Assembly (NCBI RefSeq): GCF_018861025.1 | Contig: NZ_JAHKQH010000023.1 | Coordinates: forward strand, 246,762-310,761 | Origin: Psychrosphaera sp. B3R10 | Lineage (GTDB): Bacteria > Pseudomonadota > Gammaproteobacteria > Enterobacterales > Alteromonadaceae | Length of the DNA stretch: 64,000 bases | Direction of reading: 5' to 3' | Part shown: piece after piece, positions 1-9,198 of the stretch | How the letters are laid out: every line of letters starts with the position of its first letter | Numbering within the stretch: position 1 is the first letter of the stretch | The notes under the pieces: model-generated | Database searches by the model: none | The model's input: the letters and a program-made list of their open reading frames with translations, nothing else | What the model was told of the DNA's origin: nothing | Position numbers and translations under genes: made by a program

Positions 1-1
1 A

Positions 2-250
2 TCATCGGCAGATTGGATGTTGCGCAATATGCGTGATCGAATTGAAGTCGGCTGTCCGATTTATGACCCCGTTTTGCAAGAACGCATTAAATATTTGCTT
101 GAATTGCAATTTAAGGACACGTTAAAGGCCCGAGTTATCGACAAAAACCAAGTAAATGGGTATGTTAGGCGAGGAAACCGAAAAAACCTTCGATCACAGA
201 TCGAAGCCTATCATTACTTGAAGCACTTGGAAAAAATCGATAATGACTGA
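2..250 (+). CDS. ppk: Polyphosphate kinase 1, C-terminal end (partial)
   Basis: The reading frame is open from the left edge (frame starting at base 2) and ends at TGA 248-250, so only about 82 C-terminal residues are present. The first residues read SSADWMLRNMRDRIEVG, the conserved end of the PPK1 C-terminal catalytic domain, where the usual SADWM.RN..RR.E pattern is found. PPK1 polymerises the gamma-phosphate of ATP into polyphosphate. The stop overlaps the ppx start by 8 bp, the usual ppk-ppx operon arrangement with probable translational coupling. Assignment is firm from the motif plus context; nothing can be said about the N-terminal domains. Confidence 0.93.
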   Translation, partial: SSADWMLRNMRDRIEVGCPIYDPVLQERIKYLLELQFKDTLKARVIDKNQVNGYVRRGNRKNLRSQIEAYHYLKHLEKIDND

Positions 251-1772
251 AATAACTACGGCATTTGATGAACTGGATCTCCGTAACTCGACTAAAATAG
301 CCGTTTTAGACATAGGCTCAAACAGTTTTCATCTGGTTGTCGTACGTATTATTTCAGGCACGGTACAGGTACTGCACAAAGTAAAACAAAAAGTACGTTT
401 AGCAGAAGGGCTATCAGAAGAGTGTTATTTATCTGAAGAAGCGATTCGTCGTGGTCTTGATACGCTCAAAATGATGGAAAAGAGCATTAGTGGCTTTGAT
501 CCAGATTCGGTTCGAATTGTTGGTACTTACACACTTCGTAAAGCACGTAATGCATATAAATTTATAAAAGCTGCGCGGAAAATAATTCCTTATCCGGTAG
601 AAATTATTTCCGGGCAGGAAGAAGCTCGCTTAATTTTTAATGGTGTTGCTCACACACACCAATTACCACAAAATTCACTCATTATTGATATTGGCGGTGG
701 TTCGACAGAATTTGCGTTAGGAAAAAACCAAACACCTCAAATATTGAGAAGTTTGGATATGGGCTGTGTCAGTTATACTCAACGTTTTTTTGTTGATGGC
801 AAGATTACCCATAGTAACTTTTCAAAAGCAATAACGGCTGCTCAACAACAACTTGAAAAAATTGAAGATAAGTTGTTAAAGGCGACGTGGCAACAAACGC
901 TAGGTACGTCAGGCTCTATTGAAAGTATTATTACTAGTGCGGATAATAATGTTGATTTAGATGATTTTGAATTGACCCTGGAACACTTGGAAAAGTTGCG
1001 CGCATATTGCGAGCAAGTTGGCGAAATAGACGCTTTGCAACTTGGTGAAGTTAACGACCAACGTATACAAGTTTACCCCGCTGGGTTGGCGATATTAACG
1101 GCTATATTTATTAGTTTAGGTGTCGATAAATTAAGTTTTTCAAATTCAGCGCTGCGTGAGGGGGTCATCTATGAAATGGACGACTCTTTACACCACGATG
1201 ATATTCGAGAGCATTCTATTCAAAGCTTAGCAACACGGTATGATGTTGACATCGAGCAAGCAAATTTAGTGTTAAACACGTGTTTTAATTTGTTTAAACA
1301 AGCCAAAGAAGATTGGTCATTAAATACCAAACGAGTTAAAGATTTACTCGGGTGGTCGGCACTTTTACACGAAATTGGATTACACATTCACTCGCGCGGT
1401 GTCCAAAAACATTCAGCTTATATTTTGCAGCATGCTGACCTACATGGCTTTAATGCTGAACAACAAACCTTCCTGTCGCTATTGACGCGCTTTCACCGTA
1501 AAAAAATCCGCTTAGCGGAGTTACCAGAACTAACTCAATTTCGACAAATTGAATTACTGCAATGTATGATTATTTTACGTTTGTCCGTGCTCTTAAATAT
1601 TAAGCGACAAGCAAACTTTATCCCCGACATCAAATTTGAAGTCGATGATCACAGTATGTTTTTAACTTTCCCAAAAGGGTGGTTGGCGGACCACCCTGTA
1701 ATAGCAGCAGACTTGAAAATGGAACAAGTGTATCTGGCTAATATTGGCTTCAAACTCAAATTTGGCGAATAA
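243..1772 (+). CDS. ppx: Exopolyphosphatase (Ppx/GppA family)
   Basis: 509 residues, close to the E. coli Ppx length. The actin-like ATPase fold is shown by the phosphate-1 motif DIGSNSFHLVV (about residues 23-33) and the phosphate-2 motif IIDIGGGSTEFAL near residue 148. The C-terminal third resembles the HD-like domain of Ppx (LLHEIGLHIHSRG near residue 376). The enzyme releases phosphate processively from polyphosphate; family members may also act on pppGpp. It starts inside the ppk end (8-bp overlap), so the pair that makes and degrades polyphosphate is probably co-translated. GppA activity cannot be excluded from sequence alone, but the ppk link favours Ppx. Confidence 0.95.
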   Translation: MTEITTAFDELDLRNSTKIAVLDIGSNSFHLVVVRIISGTVQVLHKVKQKVRLAEGLSEECYLSEEAIRRGLDTLKMMEKSISGFDPDSVRIVGTYTLRKARNAYKFIKAARKIIPYPVEIISGQEEARLIFNGVAHTHQLPQNSLIIDIGGGSTEFALGKNQTPQILRSLDMGCVSYTQRFFVDGKITHSNFSKAITAAQQQLEKIEDKLLKATWQQTLGTSGSIESIITSADNNVDLDDFELTLEHLEKLRAYCEQVGEIDALQLGEVNDQRIQVYPAGLAILTAIFISLGVDKLSFSNSALREGVIYEMDDSLHHDDIREHSIQSLATRYDVDIEQANLVLNTCFNLFKQAKEDWSLNTKRVKDLLGWSALLHEIGLHIHSRGVQKHSAYILQHADLHGFNAEQQTFLSLLTRFHRKKIRLAELPELTQFRQIELLQCMIILRLSVLLNIKRQANFIPDIKFEVDDHSMFLTFPKGWLADHPVIAADLKMEQVYLANIGFKLKFGE

Positions 1773-1877
1773 CGTTCTGATGTCACAAAGTTGTCGCGCG
1801 GTGTTCACATAATCGACATTTAAATTTTCTAATCTAATCACACTTGAAACCTTTTATACCTTAGTAAGGGGTACAGC

Positions 1878-2411
1878 ATGGCAAGTGTAATTAGAGATGG
1901 AAAGCTTCAACAATTAGATACATTTTTGTTTTATAAGTGTCATCTATTATCGAACAACCCGATTAAAAACCTCAGTGTCTGGGTTTCACGCACTGGTGAC
2001 GGCTATTTGTACTTCGCGATAGCACTGTTGATCTTGTGGGCTGGAACGCCGCATGGAGAATCGTTTTTTTATACGGCACTCGCCGCTTTTGCAATTGAAG
2101 TTCCAATTTACATCAGTTTAAAAAACCTCGTAAAACGAAACAGACCTTTTAATAAATTACAAGCATTTCAATCTCATATAGCGCCTTCTGATAAATTTAG
2201 TATGCCGTCTGGACATACCGCAGCCGCGTTTGTTTTTGCCTCCATTGTTGCAACGTATTATCCAGAGTTTGCGGTTTTAGCTTATTGTTGGGCGAGTTTA
2301 ATTGGTTTAGCAAGGGTATTACTTGGCGTGCATTTTCCTGGTGATATTTTAGCTGGTGGTTTGTTGGGTTATGGTTGTGCTCAAGCAGCATTTGTTCTAT
2401 TGGCAATCTAG
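1878..2411 (+). CDS. PAP2-superfamily membrane phosphatase
   Basis: 177 residues with several hydrophobic segments. The three parts of the PAP2 signature are visible: KNLVKRNRP (K-x6-RP, about residues 75-83), PSGHTAAAF (about 111-119) and ARVLLGVHFPGD (about 144-155), which carry the catalytic histidines. This suggests an undecaprenyl-diphosphate or phosphatidylglycerophosphate phosphatase (PgpB-like), but the substrate cannot be told. A strong Shine-Dalgarno AAGGGG lies 7 bases before the ATG. The following glycosyltransferase begins 14 bp after the stop, so the two are probably co-transcribed and may share a lipid-linked glycan pathway (inference). Confidence 0.88.
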   Translation: MASVIRDGKLQQLDTFLFYKCHLLSNNPIKNLSVWVSRTGDGYLYFAIALLILWAGTPHGESFFYTALAAFAIEVPIYISLKNLVKRNRPFNKLQAFQSHIAPSDKFSMPSGHTAAAFVFASIVATYYPEFAVLAYCWASLIGLARVLLGVHFPGDILAGGLLGYGCAQAAFVLLAI

Positions 2412-2425
2412 GATTAAGGACAAAA

Positions 2426-3469
2426 ATGAGAATATTATACGGCATTCAGGGTACTGGCAATGGCCATATCACAAGAGCAAGAGTTATGGCGAAGGCGCTT
2501 GCTGCGCAAAACGTAGATGTAGATTATGTATTTTCGGGCAGACCGCGAGACCAATATTTTGATATGGAGCGATTTGGTCAATATCGTACTTTTGACGGAC
2601 TGACGTTTAGCCATGATCACGGCAAGATAAATTATTTAAAAACGGCAAGCAATGCCAAACTGTTTGGCTTGATAAAAGACATCCATCAGTTGGATGTCAG
2701 TTGCTATGATTTAGTACTTAATGATTTTGAGCCAGTTTCTGCATGGGCAGCAAAAAAGGCGGGTATTGCGGTTATTAACATTAGTCATCAAGCCGTGTTT
2801 AACTATGAACAGGTTCCTGCAAAGGGCATGAATTGGATTAATAAGCAGATCCTAAAATATTTTGCACCGGCTGACATTTCCTTAGGTGTGCATTGGTTTC
2901 ATTTTGGCCAAGCTATTATTCCCCCTTTTATCGAAAGAGAAACACCTACGAGCGCTTTATCTGAAGATATTTTAGTGTATATGCCATTTGAAGAGCTTGA
3001 TGAGATTAGTGATTTGTTGAACGGCCAACATGATCACAATTTTGTTGTTTACCATCCTTCAATTAAAAAGGATGTTGATACCCGAGCAATTAAATACCGA
3101 AAACCGTGTCGTCAGGGATTTTTACGAGACTTAGAGTCATGCGCTGGTGTTATTGCGAATGCCGGGTTTGAACTCTCTAGCGAAGCACTGTGCGTGGGTA
3201 AAAAGTTATTGCTAAAACCACTAGATGGCCAATTTGAACAAGCCTCTAACGCTGAAACTTTGAGCTTGTTGGGACTTGCGAATGTGATGACCGGTTTAGA
3301 TGACGCCGTTTTGGAAACTTGGTTGCAACAGGAATCGAAAGACGCAATTAATTATCCGAGTGATCCAACCCCCCTTATTGATTGGCTATTGGCAGGCGAC
3401 TACAAAAATCCAGAAAAGTTATGCCAAAGTTTATGGCAACCAATATTAATGCCTCAATTTGTAAGGTGA
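2426..3469 (+). CDS. Glycosyltransferase, MJ1255/VC2487 family
   Basis: 347 residues from the ATG at 2426, chosen over an upstream in-frame ATG at 2375 that lies inside the PAP2 gene; AAGGA at 2416-2420 is the ribosome binding site. The N-terminus MRILYGIQGTGNGHITRA is the nucleotide-sugar-transferase-type glycine loop of this GT-B family, and the C-terminal donor-site region contains GVIANAGFELSSEALCVGK (about residues 244-262), like MurG/GT28. The acceptor is unknown. The gene follows the PAP2 phosphatase by 14 bp. It ends convergently with thpR, with a hairpin between them. Confidence 0.82.
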   Translation: MRILYGIQGTGNGHITRARVMAKALAAQNVDVDYVFSGRPRDQYFDMERFGQYRTFDGLTFSHDHGKINYLKTASNAKLFGLIKDIHQLDVSCYDLVLNDFEPVSAWAAKKAGIAVINISHQAVFNYEQVPAKGMNWINKQILKYFAPADISLGVHWFHFGQAIIPPFIERETPTSALSEDILVYMPFEELDEISDLLNGQHDHNFVVYHPSIKKDVDTRAIKYRKPCRQGFLRDLESCAGVIANAGFELSSEALCVGKKLLLKPLDGQFEQASNAETLSLLGLANVMTGLDDAVLETWLQQESKDAINYPSDPTPLIDWLLAGDYKNPEKLCQSLWQPILMPQFVR

Positions 3470-3483
3470 TCGCTGTTTTAATT

Positions 3484-3510
3484 GAGGTGCAATGGGAAGT
3501 TTTGCACCTC
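3484..3510. terminator. Hairpin between convergent genes
   Basis: GAGGTGCAA (3484-3492) and TTGCACCTC (3502-3510) form a perfect 9-bp stem with a 9-base loop between the ends of the glycosyltransferase (+) and thpR (-). There is no strong T tract, so termination is inferred mainly from position and stem. Confidence 0.5.
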
Positions 3511-3517
3511 GAAGCCG

Positions 3518-4069
3518 TTAAAGCGTATAAGACAATCGTTTGATATAGCTAGGTGGCTTACCAAATGTTGAACTTGAAACTGATTCAAATAAATGGAATT
3601 GGTCAAAACGCAGTTTTAATTTTGGCGTTTGTACATCTATCGGCGTGTTTTCGAGGTGCTTGCGACATAAACTAATATGTGGACGGTATTCGCTATGGTG
3701 TTGTGGCAAAGATAACTTGTTGTTAACCGATCTGCAGCGTTTTGCTAACGTCATGAGCGTGTCCGTTTTGGTTACTCCGAGATATAACACCTGTGGTTTC
3801 AAAAATGTACCAAGCTCTGCTATTTCGGCTGTTACTAAGCTTCTTGAAAACTCATTCGACTCTGATACTTTTTGCAGCAATAAGTCCAAGGATTCCATTT
3901 TGCTAGCTGGAATATGCCCCAAAAATGACAGGGTAATATGGTAGTTTTCCATTGGCACTGGCTTGCCAGGCAAAAAGCTTAAATGAGTTTCACGCCAATG
4001 ATTTATTGCAAGTTTTGTTGTTTTATCGAGCTCTAATCCGATAAACATTCGACTCTGACCTTGTGACAT
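3518..4069 (-). CDS. thpR: RNA 2',3'-cyclic phosphodiesterase (2'-5' RNA ligase family)
   Basis: 183 residues from the ATG at 4069 (MSQGQSRMFIGLEL). An in-frame upstream start at 4156 would add 29 residues that do not resemble the family and would overlap hrpB; AAGGA lies just upstream of 4069. Two H-x-T/S-x motifs of the 2H phosphoesterase superfamily are present: NYHITLSFLG and YRPHISLCRK. The enzyme hydrolyses 2',3'-cyclic phosphate ends on RNA and was first described as LigT. It is divergent from hrpB, a neighbourhood also found in E. coli (ligT-hrpB). Confidence 0.9.
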   Translation of the reverse strand: MSQGQSRMFIGLELDKTTKLAINHWRETHLSFLPGKPVPMENYHITLSFLGHIPASKMESLDLLLQKVSESNEFSRSLVTAEIAELGTFLKPQVLYLGVTKTDTLMTLAKRCRSVNNKLSLPQHHSEYRPHISLCRKHLENTPIDVQTPKLKLRFDQFHLFESVSSSTFGKPPSYIKRLSYTL

Positions 4070-4097
4070 AAAATTCCTTAAATGTTTGCCATTGGGG

Positions 4098-4103
4098 TAT
4101 AAT
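4098..4103 (+). promoter_or_regulatory. Possible -10 element for hrpB
   Basis: A perfect TATAAT lies 34 bp before the hrpB ATG in the 67-bp space between the divergent thpR and hrpB. No convincing -35 box is visible at normal spacing. Confidence 0.35.
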
Positions 4104-4136
4104 AGCGCAACTTTTTTTCCTGTAATCTGATCATTG

Positions 4137-6599
4137 ATGTTACCTGTAGATGCCATATTTAACCAATTACAATTACGATTAGCGGAGTCAAATCGAGTAA
4201 TATTACAAGCGCCCCCTGGGGCGGGTAAATCAACTCGGTTGCCGCTACTTTTGTTAGAAAGTGGCCACTACACCACCGGTAACCAGATTGTTATTTTAGA
4301 ACCTCGTCGAGTTGCAGCGCGTCAAATTGCGTCTTTTCTGGCGCAGCAGCTTGGCGAGTCAATTGGCGAAACCATCGGCCTTGCAATGCGAGGCGAGAAT
4401 AAATCGAGTAGCCAAACCATAATTACCATAGTGACCGACGGTGTAATGGTTAGAAAAATTCAACGCGATCCTGAATTATCAGGTATTGGATTGATTATTT
4501 TCGATGAATTCCACGAACGCGCTTTGCAAACCGATTTGGCGTTAGCGTTAAGCATTGACGCTCAGGAGTTAAACGAAGCGTTGCGACTTATGATTATGTC
4601 AGCGACCATAGATTTAGCGACTTTATCGACCGAACTAAACGCTCCAATCGTAGAGTCCAAAGGGCGTCAGTTTCCAGTAACGATTGAGTATGTTGGCGCC
4701 AGTTTATTGCCAAGCCATGACGAAATCGTAAAGGCCATTCTCCATGCTGCTAATAATCACAGTTCGTCAATTCTGGTATTTCTTGCGGGTGTTAACGACA
4801 TCACCAAAATATCGGGATTGCTTGCGCCTCATTTAGATCAAAACACCCACTGCTTGCAACTGCATGGGCGTTTATCGATAGCGGAACAAAACAAAGCGAT
4901 AGAGCCCTGTGTTGCCGGAACCCGTAAAATAGTATTAGCTACCAATGTGGCGCAAACCAGTTTGACCATTGAAGGGGTTGATGTCGTGGTGGATGCCGGC
5001 AATGAAAAGCTGGTGTATAGCCAGCCTAAGTCGGGTATCGAACAATTAATCACGCAACCTACGTCAATTGCTTCTGCGGAACAGCGGGCTGGTCGTGCTG
5101 GCCGATTAGCACCAGGGTTTTGTTATCGGTTAGGCTCAAAAGAAAACTTTGAGCGACGACGCAGATTTGATGTTGCTGAAATCGAACGAGTTGACCTTGC
5201 TCAATTGATGTTAGAAGTTTTTCTTTGGGGCACAACAATAGACCAGCTATTTTGGTTAACAAAACCCGAAACACCACGAGTCGCACGTGCCTGTGAATTA
5301 TTGGCTTCCCTAGGGTATCTAAAACAAGTAGACAGTAAGTGGCAACTGACGGCACTGGCCAAGCAGTATCAAAAAGTGAGTACCGACATTCGAAGTTTTC
5401 GAATGATCCAATTTGCTCAGGACAATCAAACAACAATAGATGATACGCGCTTAGTGCCAACGGCATGTTTGCTCGCTGCATTATTAGAAGAACGTTCGCT
5501 GGCTCAATCTGGTGACGTGCACAATTCACTGCTTAAGCTGTCATCATATCAATGGCAACAGTTGTTAACTGGAGCAAACAGAATAAGCTCGCGACTTGCA
5601 ATCAAGCCGATTTCCCGTGGTGATTTAGCGGAAGAGCATATCGGCCTTTTATTGTGTGTGGCATTTCCTGATCAAATCGCTAAAAAAACAGCTAAACGCT
5701 GGAAGTTAAGCGGGGGTAGTGCCGTTGAGTTTCATCAGCGTGAAGTCGAACCCGTCGCTGAATTAGTGGTTGTTGCCAGTATCAATGCATCTAAATATGG
5801 CAATTATGTTGGCCATTATACAAGGGTGAACTTGGTCGATATTGAGTCATTTTTTCCGAGTATTATCGATACCGTTGATGAACTTACATGGTCAGAGTCA
5901 AAACAAAAACCGTCTAAATTACAGCAGACTAAAATTGGTCAACTTATCCTAAATTCAAATCCTGTTGCCGTTAATTTGGAACAGTCTGAATGGCAAAATT
6001 TGTGGCTAAATTACATTAAAGATAATGGTTTAGGGGTCTTAGGTTGGAATAGTGACAACATTGTCAATTTAAGAAACCGATTTATCTTCGCGACTCGATA
6101 TGGCAGAGACGAGGATTGGCCAAGTTGGCGGGAAGAAGTTTTAATAGCGGAGTTGCCTAACTGGTTAGCGCCATATTTATCTGATGTGCGTTCGTTAAAA
6201 CAGCTTAAAAATATCGACTTGCATCAAATTTTATTGAGCACAATTGATTGGCAAAAGCAGCAAGCGCTAAATCATTTATGCCCAGTTCGATACCTCACAC
6301 CTGCCGGACATGAACGTAAACTCGATTATTTAGGGGACATCCCTAAATTATCAGTAAAACTACAAGAGATGTTTGGGACGCCGACTAATCCAGCGATTTG
6401 TGACGGTAAACAGCCAATTTTGATTGAGCTATTATCGCCCGCCAAACGACCATTACAAGTTACTCAAGATTTAAATCACTTTTGGCAAAATGCTTATCAG
6501 GACGTCAAAAAAGAAATGAAAGGTAGGTACCCTAAACATCCTTGGCCGGATAACCCAGTGGAATTTCAAGCAACAACTAAAGTTAAAAGTCGCCTATAA
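4137..6599 (+). CDS. hrpB: ATP-dependent helicase HrpB (DEAH box)
   Basis: 820 residues from the ATG at 4137 (a TTG directly before it is in frame but less likely). Helicase motifs appear in order: motif I APPGAGKST (about residue 27), motif Ia LEPRRVAARQ, motif II DEFHER (DEXH variant), motif III SAT, then TNVAQTSLTIEGVD and the motif VI region QRAGRAGR. The HrpB C-terminal domain follows and the length matches the family (about 810-820). Its cellular role is poorly defined, probably RNA-related. It sits between thpR and, after an inserted protease gene, mrcB, preserving the E. coli order. Confidence 0.95.
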   Translation: MLPVDAIFNQLQLRLAESNRVILQAPPGAGKSTRLPLLLLESGHYTTGNQIVILEPRRVAARQIASFLAQQLGESIGETIGLAMRGENKSSSQTIITIVTDGVMVRKIQRDPELSGIGLIIFDEFHERALQTDLALALSIDAQELNEALRLMIMSATIDLATLSTELNAPIVESKGRQFPVTIEYVGASLLPSHDEIVKAILHAANNHSSSILVFLAGVNDITKISGLLAPHLDQNTHCLQLHGRLSIAEQNKAIEPCVAGTRKIVLATNVAQTSLTIEGVDVVVDAGNEKLVYSQPKSGIEQLITQPTSIASAEQRAGRAGRLAPGFCYRLGSKENFERRRRFDVAEIERVDLAQLMLEVFLWGTTIDQLFWLTKPETPRVARACELLASLGYLKQVDSKWQLTALAKQYQKVSTDIRSFRMIQFAQDNQTTIDDTRLVPTACLLAALLEERSLAQSGDVHNSLLKLSSYQWQQLLTGANRISSRLAIKPISRGDLAEEHIGLLLCVAFPDQIAKKTAKRWKLSGGSAVEFHQREVEPVAELVVVASINASKYGNYVGHYTRVNLVDIESFFPSIIDTVDELTWSESKQKPSKLQQTKIGQLILNSNPVAVNLEQSEWQNLWLNYIKDNGLGVLGWNSDNIVNLRNRFIFATRYGRDEDWPSWREEVLIAELPNWLAPYLSDVRSLKQLKNIDLHQILLSTIDWQKQQALNHLCPVRYLTPAGHERKLDYLGDIPKLSVKLQEMFGTPTNPAICDGKQPILIELLSPAKRPLQVTQDLNHFWQNAYQDVKKEMKGRYPKHPWPDNPVEFQATTKVKSRL

Positions 6600-6640
6600 T
6601 TATTTTGGTGTGCCGTATTTGGCTGTATTGCGGGAATGAA

Positions 6641-6668
6641 AAAAGCCAGCGGAATTCGCTGGCTTTTT
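6641..6668. terminator. Bidirectional rho-independent terminator
   Basis: AGCCAGCG (6644-6651), loop GAATT, CGCTGGCT (6657-6664), flanked by A and T runs on both sides. It lies between the convergent hrpB and the protease gene and can serve both. Confidence 0.88.
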
Positions 6669-6688
6669 ACGGTTAACTAAATTTAGAT

Positions 6689-8764
6689 TCAGAATTTTCT
6701 GCGTCTAATTGCAACCAAAGCTGGCAACATAATTAACATAAAGGCGCCAAATCCAAGTGCACTGCGTTCACGAGCATTTTTATTGGTTGTGCCGGTACCC
6801 GTTGGCGTTGTCGGGTTAGTCACATTTGTTGCGTCAAAAACCACATTTTTCAAGTAACCAGTATCTTCAAACTCCATCGTGTAGGGGTCTTTCTCATATA
6901 CCCAAGCAATAAAGTTAATACCTTCACCTAATTCAAGTTCAACGGTTGTGAAGTCTACTTCACCTGAAATAAAGTCGTACAATTCGCCATTTAGATAAAT
7001 GTAAAGGGCATCATAAGGTGATTCAGGGTCGTCAACATTTTCTTCAGATGAAACTGACCATTCAAAAGAGAACTTACCTTCGCCAGTAACTTGTGCAAGC
7101 AAAACACTTTTTTGTAAATTGTCGATCGTTCCGCTACGGACACCATCATCTGTTGGGTTTTCACTCCAAATGGCGTCACCACCTGTGAACCAAGCAACAT
7201 CGCCATTTGCGGTAAATTCAGTGCCAATGTTATTGGAAGCGTTAATTGAAATCGCTGTTACTTTTGTTCTTGTTGTGGTGATACTTGCATCATCAGCTGT
7301 CACGTTAATATAGGTATCTAAATTACGCGCTCCTGAAGAGCTAACAGTAACAAGAGCGTCACATGATGCACCCGGCGCTAAATTAGCACAATCAGATGAA
7401 TCAATTTCATAATTTGAGCTTTCTGCAGTTAACGTCAATGTTGTCGATACAGCGCTATTGTTTGAAACTGAAATATAGGTACTTAAAGCTGTTGCTGAAG
7501 GAATATAACCTAAGTTTAAGTTTTGCTGCATGGCAATACCTTCAGTAATACCATTTATCCAAGGTAAAAACTCAGATACACGAGCATAGACACCAGGATA
7601 ACCCTGAGCGGCGCAACCGATCCCCCAGCTCACAACACCAATTTGTTGGAATTCACCGTTAGAATCGACGACAAGTGGACCACCACTGTCACCTTGGCAA
7701 GAGCCTTTGCCACCATCATATGTACCAGCACAAATCATAACTGGAGCGATACCCATTTCTTCAGCGGTAACGTCTTCTGTAATACCTTGTTGCTCTGCCA
7801 TCATATCGGCGCATTGTTGGTTGCTAAATAACGTTAGGTCAACTTGATGTAAAACATCTGGGAAATCCGATGTTGGACCGGCGCCCGCTGCATATCCTTC
7901 ACGACCACCCCAGCCCATAACGGTTACCATAGAATTATCAGTTACTGCCTGGCTTGTAGTTGTACCTGAACCAAGTGAAACTGTAGGTGTTGAGACTGGC
8001 TCTACTAATTCGATTAATGCAACGTCGTTTACGAGAGCTTCGTCATCGTATTCGCCATGCATATAAATGTTCTTAATTTCTAACGCATTTTCTGCACCGT
8101 CACTAAGGTCATATTCGCCAACGTTCACTTTTAAAAATTCTGAATTTGGACCATCGACACAGTGAGATGCTGTTAACACCCAACGGTCGCCAATTAAGCT
8201 GCCGCCACAGGTAGAAGATTGGATTAATTCAGCAGAAGTTGCTACTTCAATAGATGCCGTAGTTCCCACTTTATCTAGTAACAATTCACCGTCTGTTTGA
8301 ATTACTGAAACAACAGGGATAGTACCTGCAAAGTCGTCTCCTAACGTACCGCTGATAATGCCGTCTTCATTATTATAAATAATAACGCCAACGCCGCCAC
8401 CGCTTTCACAGTTAAGAGCTTTATCTGAAAAGTTGATTTCACCACGTTGGATAAGACAAATTTGTCCTTCGGCATCACATTCTGCATCACCTAGGCCGCA
8501 ACTCATAAGTAAACCAGTTACTGTGCCACCTGGGGAGCCAGTAAATGAATCTGACGTGTAAGATACGCTATCGACTTCAAGCGATGTAGAGAGTTCTTCA
8601 TAAGTATAAACAAGCGCTGTTATCCAAGGCCATGCATCTTGTTCGGCTTCTACTCCACCAACTATGCGTTTACCTATGCTCGGTTTAAATTCGTTATCAG
8701 AAGCGATAACATTCGAAGTAGCCAAACTAAATAAAGCGAGTAAGGCAATTAAGTTAAATTTCAT
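6689..8764 (-). CDS. Secreted trypsin-fold serine protease with inserted PA domain and C-terminal sorting tail
   Basis: 691 residues. Sec signal peptide about 1-22. Zymogen-type junction R33|IVGG. Catalytic triad H201 (TASHC), D247 (NDVAL) and S360 (CQGDSGGP). Residues about 55-180, between the first strand and CGGSL, hold an extra segment resembling a protease-associated (PA) domain (ICLIQRGEINFSDKA, GVIIYNN, IPVVSV). The position equivalent to trypsin Asp189 (residue 354) is Gly, so cleavage after Lys/Arg is not expected. After the protease come an Ig-like segment (about 415-510) and a beta-sandwich-like segment (about 515-650). The tail is hydrophobic and ends RRRKF, like GlyGly-CTERM (rhombosortase) substrates, though the Gly-Gly pair is not clear. 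A good Shine-Dalgarno (AAAGGAT) precedes the ATG. The gene interrupts the hrpB-mrcB synteny. Confidence 0.88.
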   Translation of the reverse strand: MKFNLIALLALFSLATSNVIASDNEFKPSIGKRIVGGVEAEQDAWPWITALVYTYEELSTSLEVDSVSYTSDSFTGSPGGTVTGLLMSCGLGDAECDAEGQICLIQRGEINFSDKALNCESGGGVGVIIYNNEDGIISGTLGDDFAGTIPVVSVIQTDGELLLDKVGTTASIEVATSAELIQSSTCGGSLIGDRWVLTASHCVDGPNSEFLKVNVGEYDLSDGAENALEIKNIYMHGEYDDEALVNDVALIELVEPVSTPTVSLGSGTTTSQAVTDNSMVTVMGWGGREGYAAGAGPTSDFPDVLHQVDLTLFSNQQCADMMAEQQGITEDVTAEEMGIAPVMICAGTYDGGKGSCQGDSGGPLVVDSNGEFQQIGVVSWGIGCAAQGYPGVYARVSEFLPWINGITEGIAMQQNLNLGYIPSATALSTYISVSNNSAVSTTLTLTAESSNYEIDSSDCANLAPGASCDALVTVSSSGARNLDTYINVTADDASITTTRTKVTAISINASNNIGTEFTANGDVAWFTGGDAIWSENPTDDGVRSGTIDNLQKSVLLAQVTGEGKFSFEWSVSSEENVDDPESPYDALYIYLNGELYDFISGEVDFTTVELELGEGINFIAWVYEKDPYTMEFEDTGYLKNVVFDATNVTNPTTPTGTGTTNKNARERSALGFGAFMLIMLPALVAIRRRKF

Positions 8765-9198
8765 TCATGGATCCTTTGTTATTCGGCGACAAAAAACTCG
8801 ATTGTGGTCTGATGTCTTTTTTCTTAGACGGCAATTTGCCCAGATCTGGTATTGGTTTGCAAATTAAATTGTCAATTTAACCTTAGTGTAAAATCAGTAA
8901 ATTGTTTATAAAGAGTTACAAAGGAATGTTGATTGGTAAACATTCATATAAAAAAACAAAACCCAATTTGAATTGAAATTTCTTTTAACCATAGGAAGTT
9001 TAGGGCTTTTTTATCTTGACCTCGTTTCTGACAAAAAATGAAGCGGTGTTTTATTAATCTAATATTCGCTATTGTTATAACTTATGCTGTTCGTATTTGT
9101 GTTTTTTCTCTATTTGCCAATTTGAATTTGTAATTTCATTGGTTAATCGTTTTAATAGCCGTTGACAACAACGGCGAGTATTTAAATTAATAGTGTCT
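8765..9198. promoter_or_regulatory. Divergent intergenic region, protease / mrcB
   Basis: 434 bp of very AT-rich DNA with no supportable gene. On the + strand TTGACA (9162-9167) is followed after 15 bases by TAAATT (9183-9188). If used, this mrcB promoter would give a very short leader. On the - strand the protease ribosome binding site lies at about 8772-8778. No clear regulator site was seen. Confidence 0.4.

Noticed and set aside
5059-5529. 156-codon minus-strand ORF within hrpB
   Set aside because: Antisense to conserved helicase motifs; no independent support.
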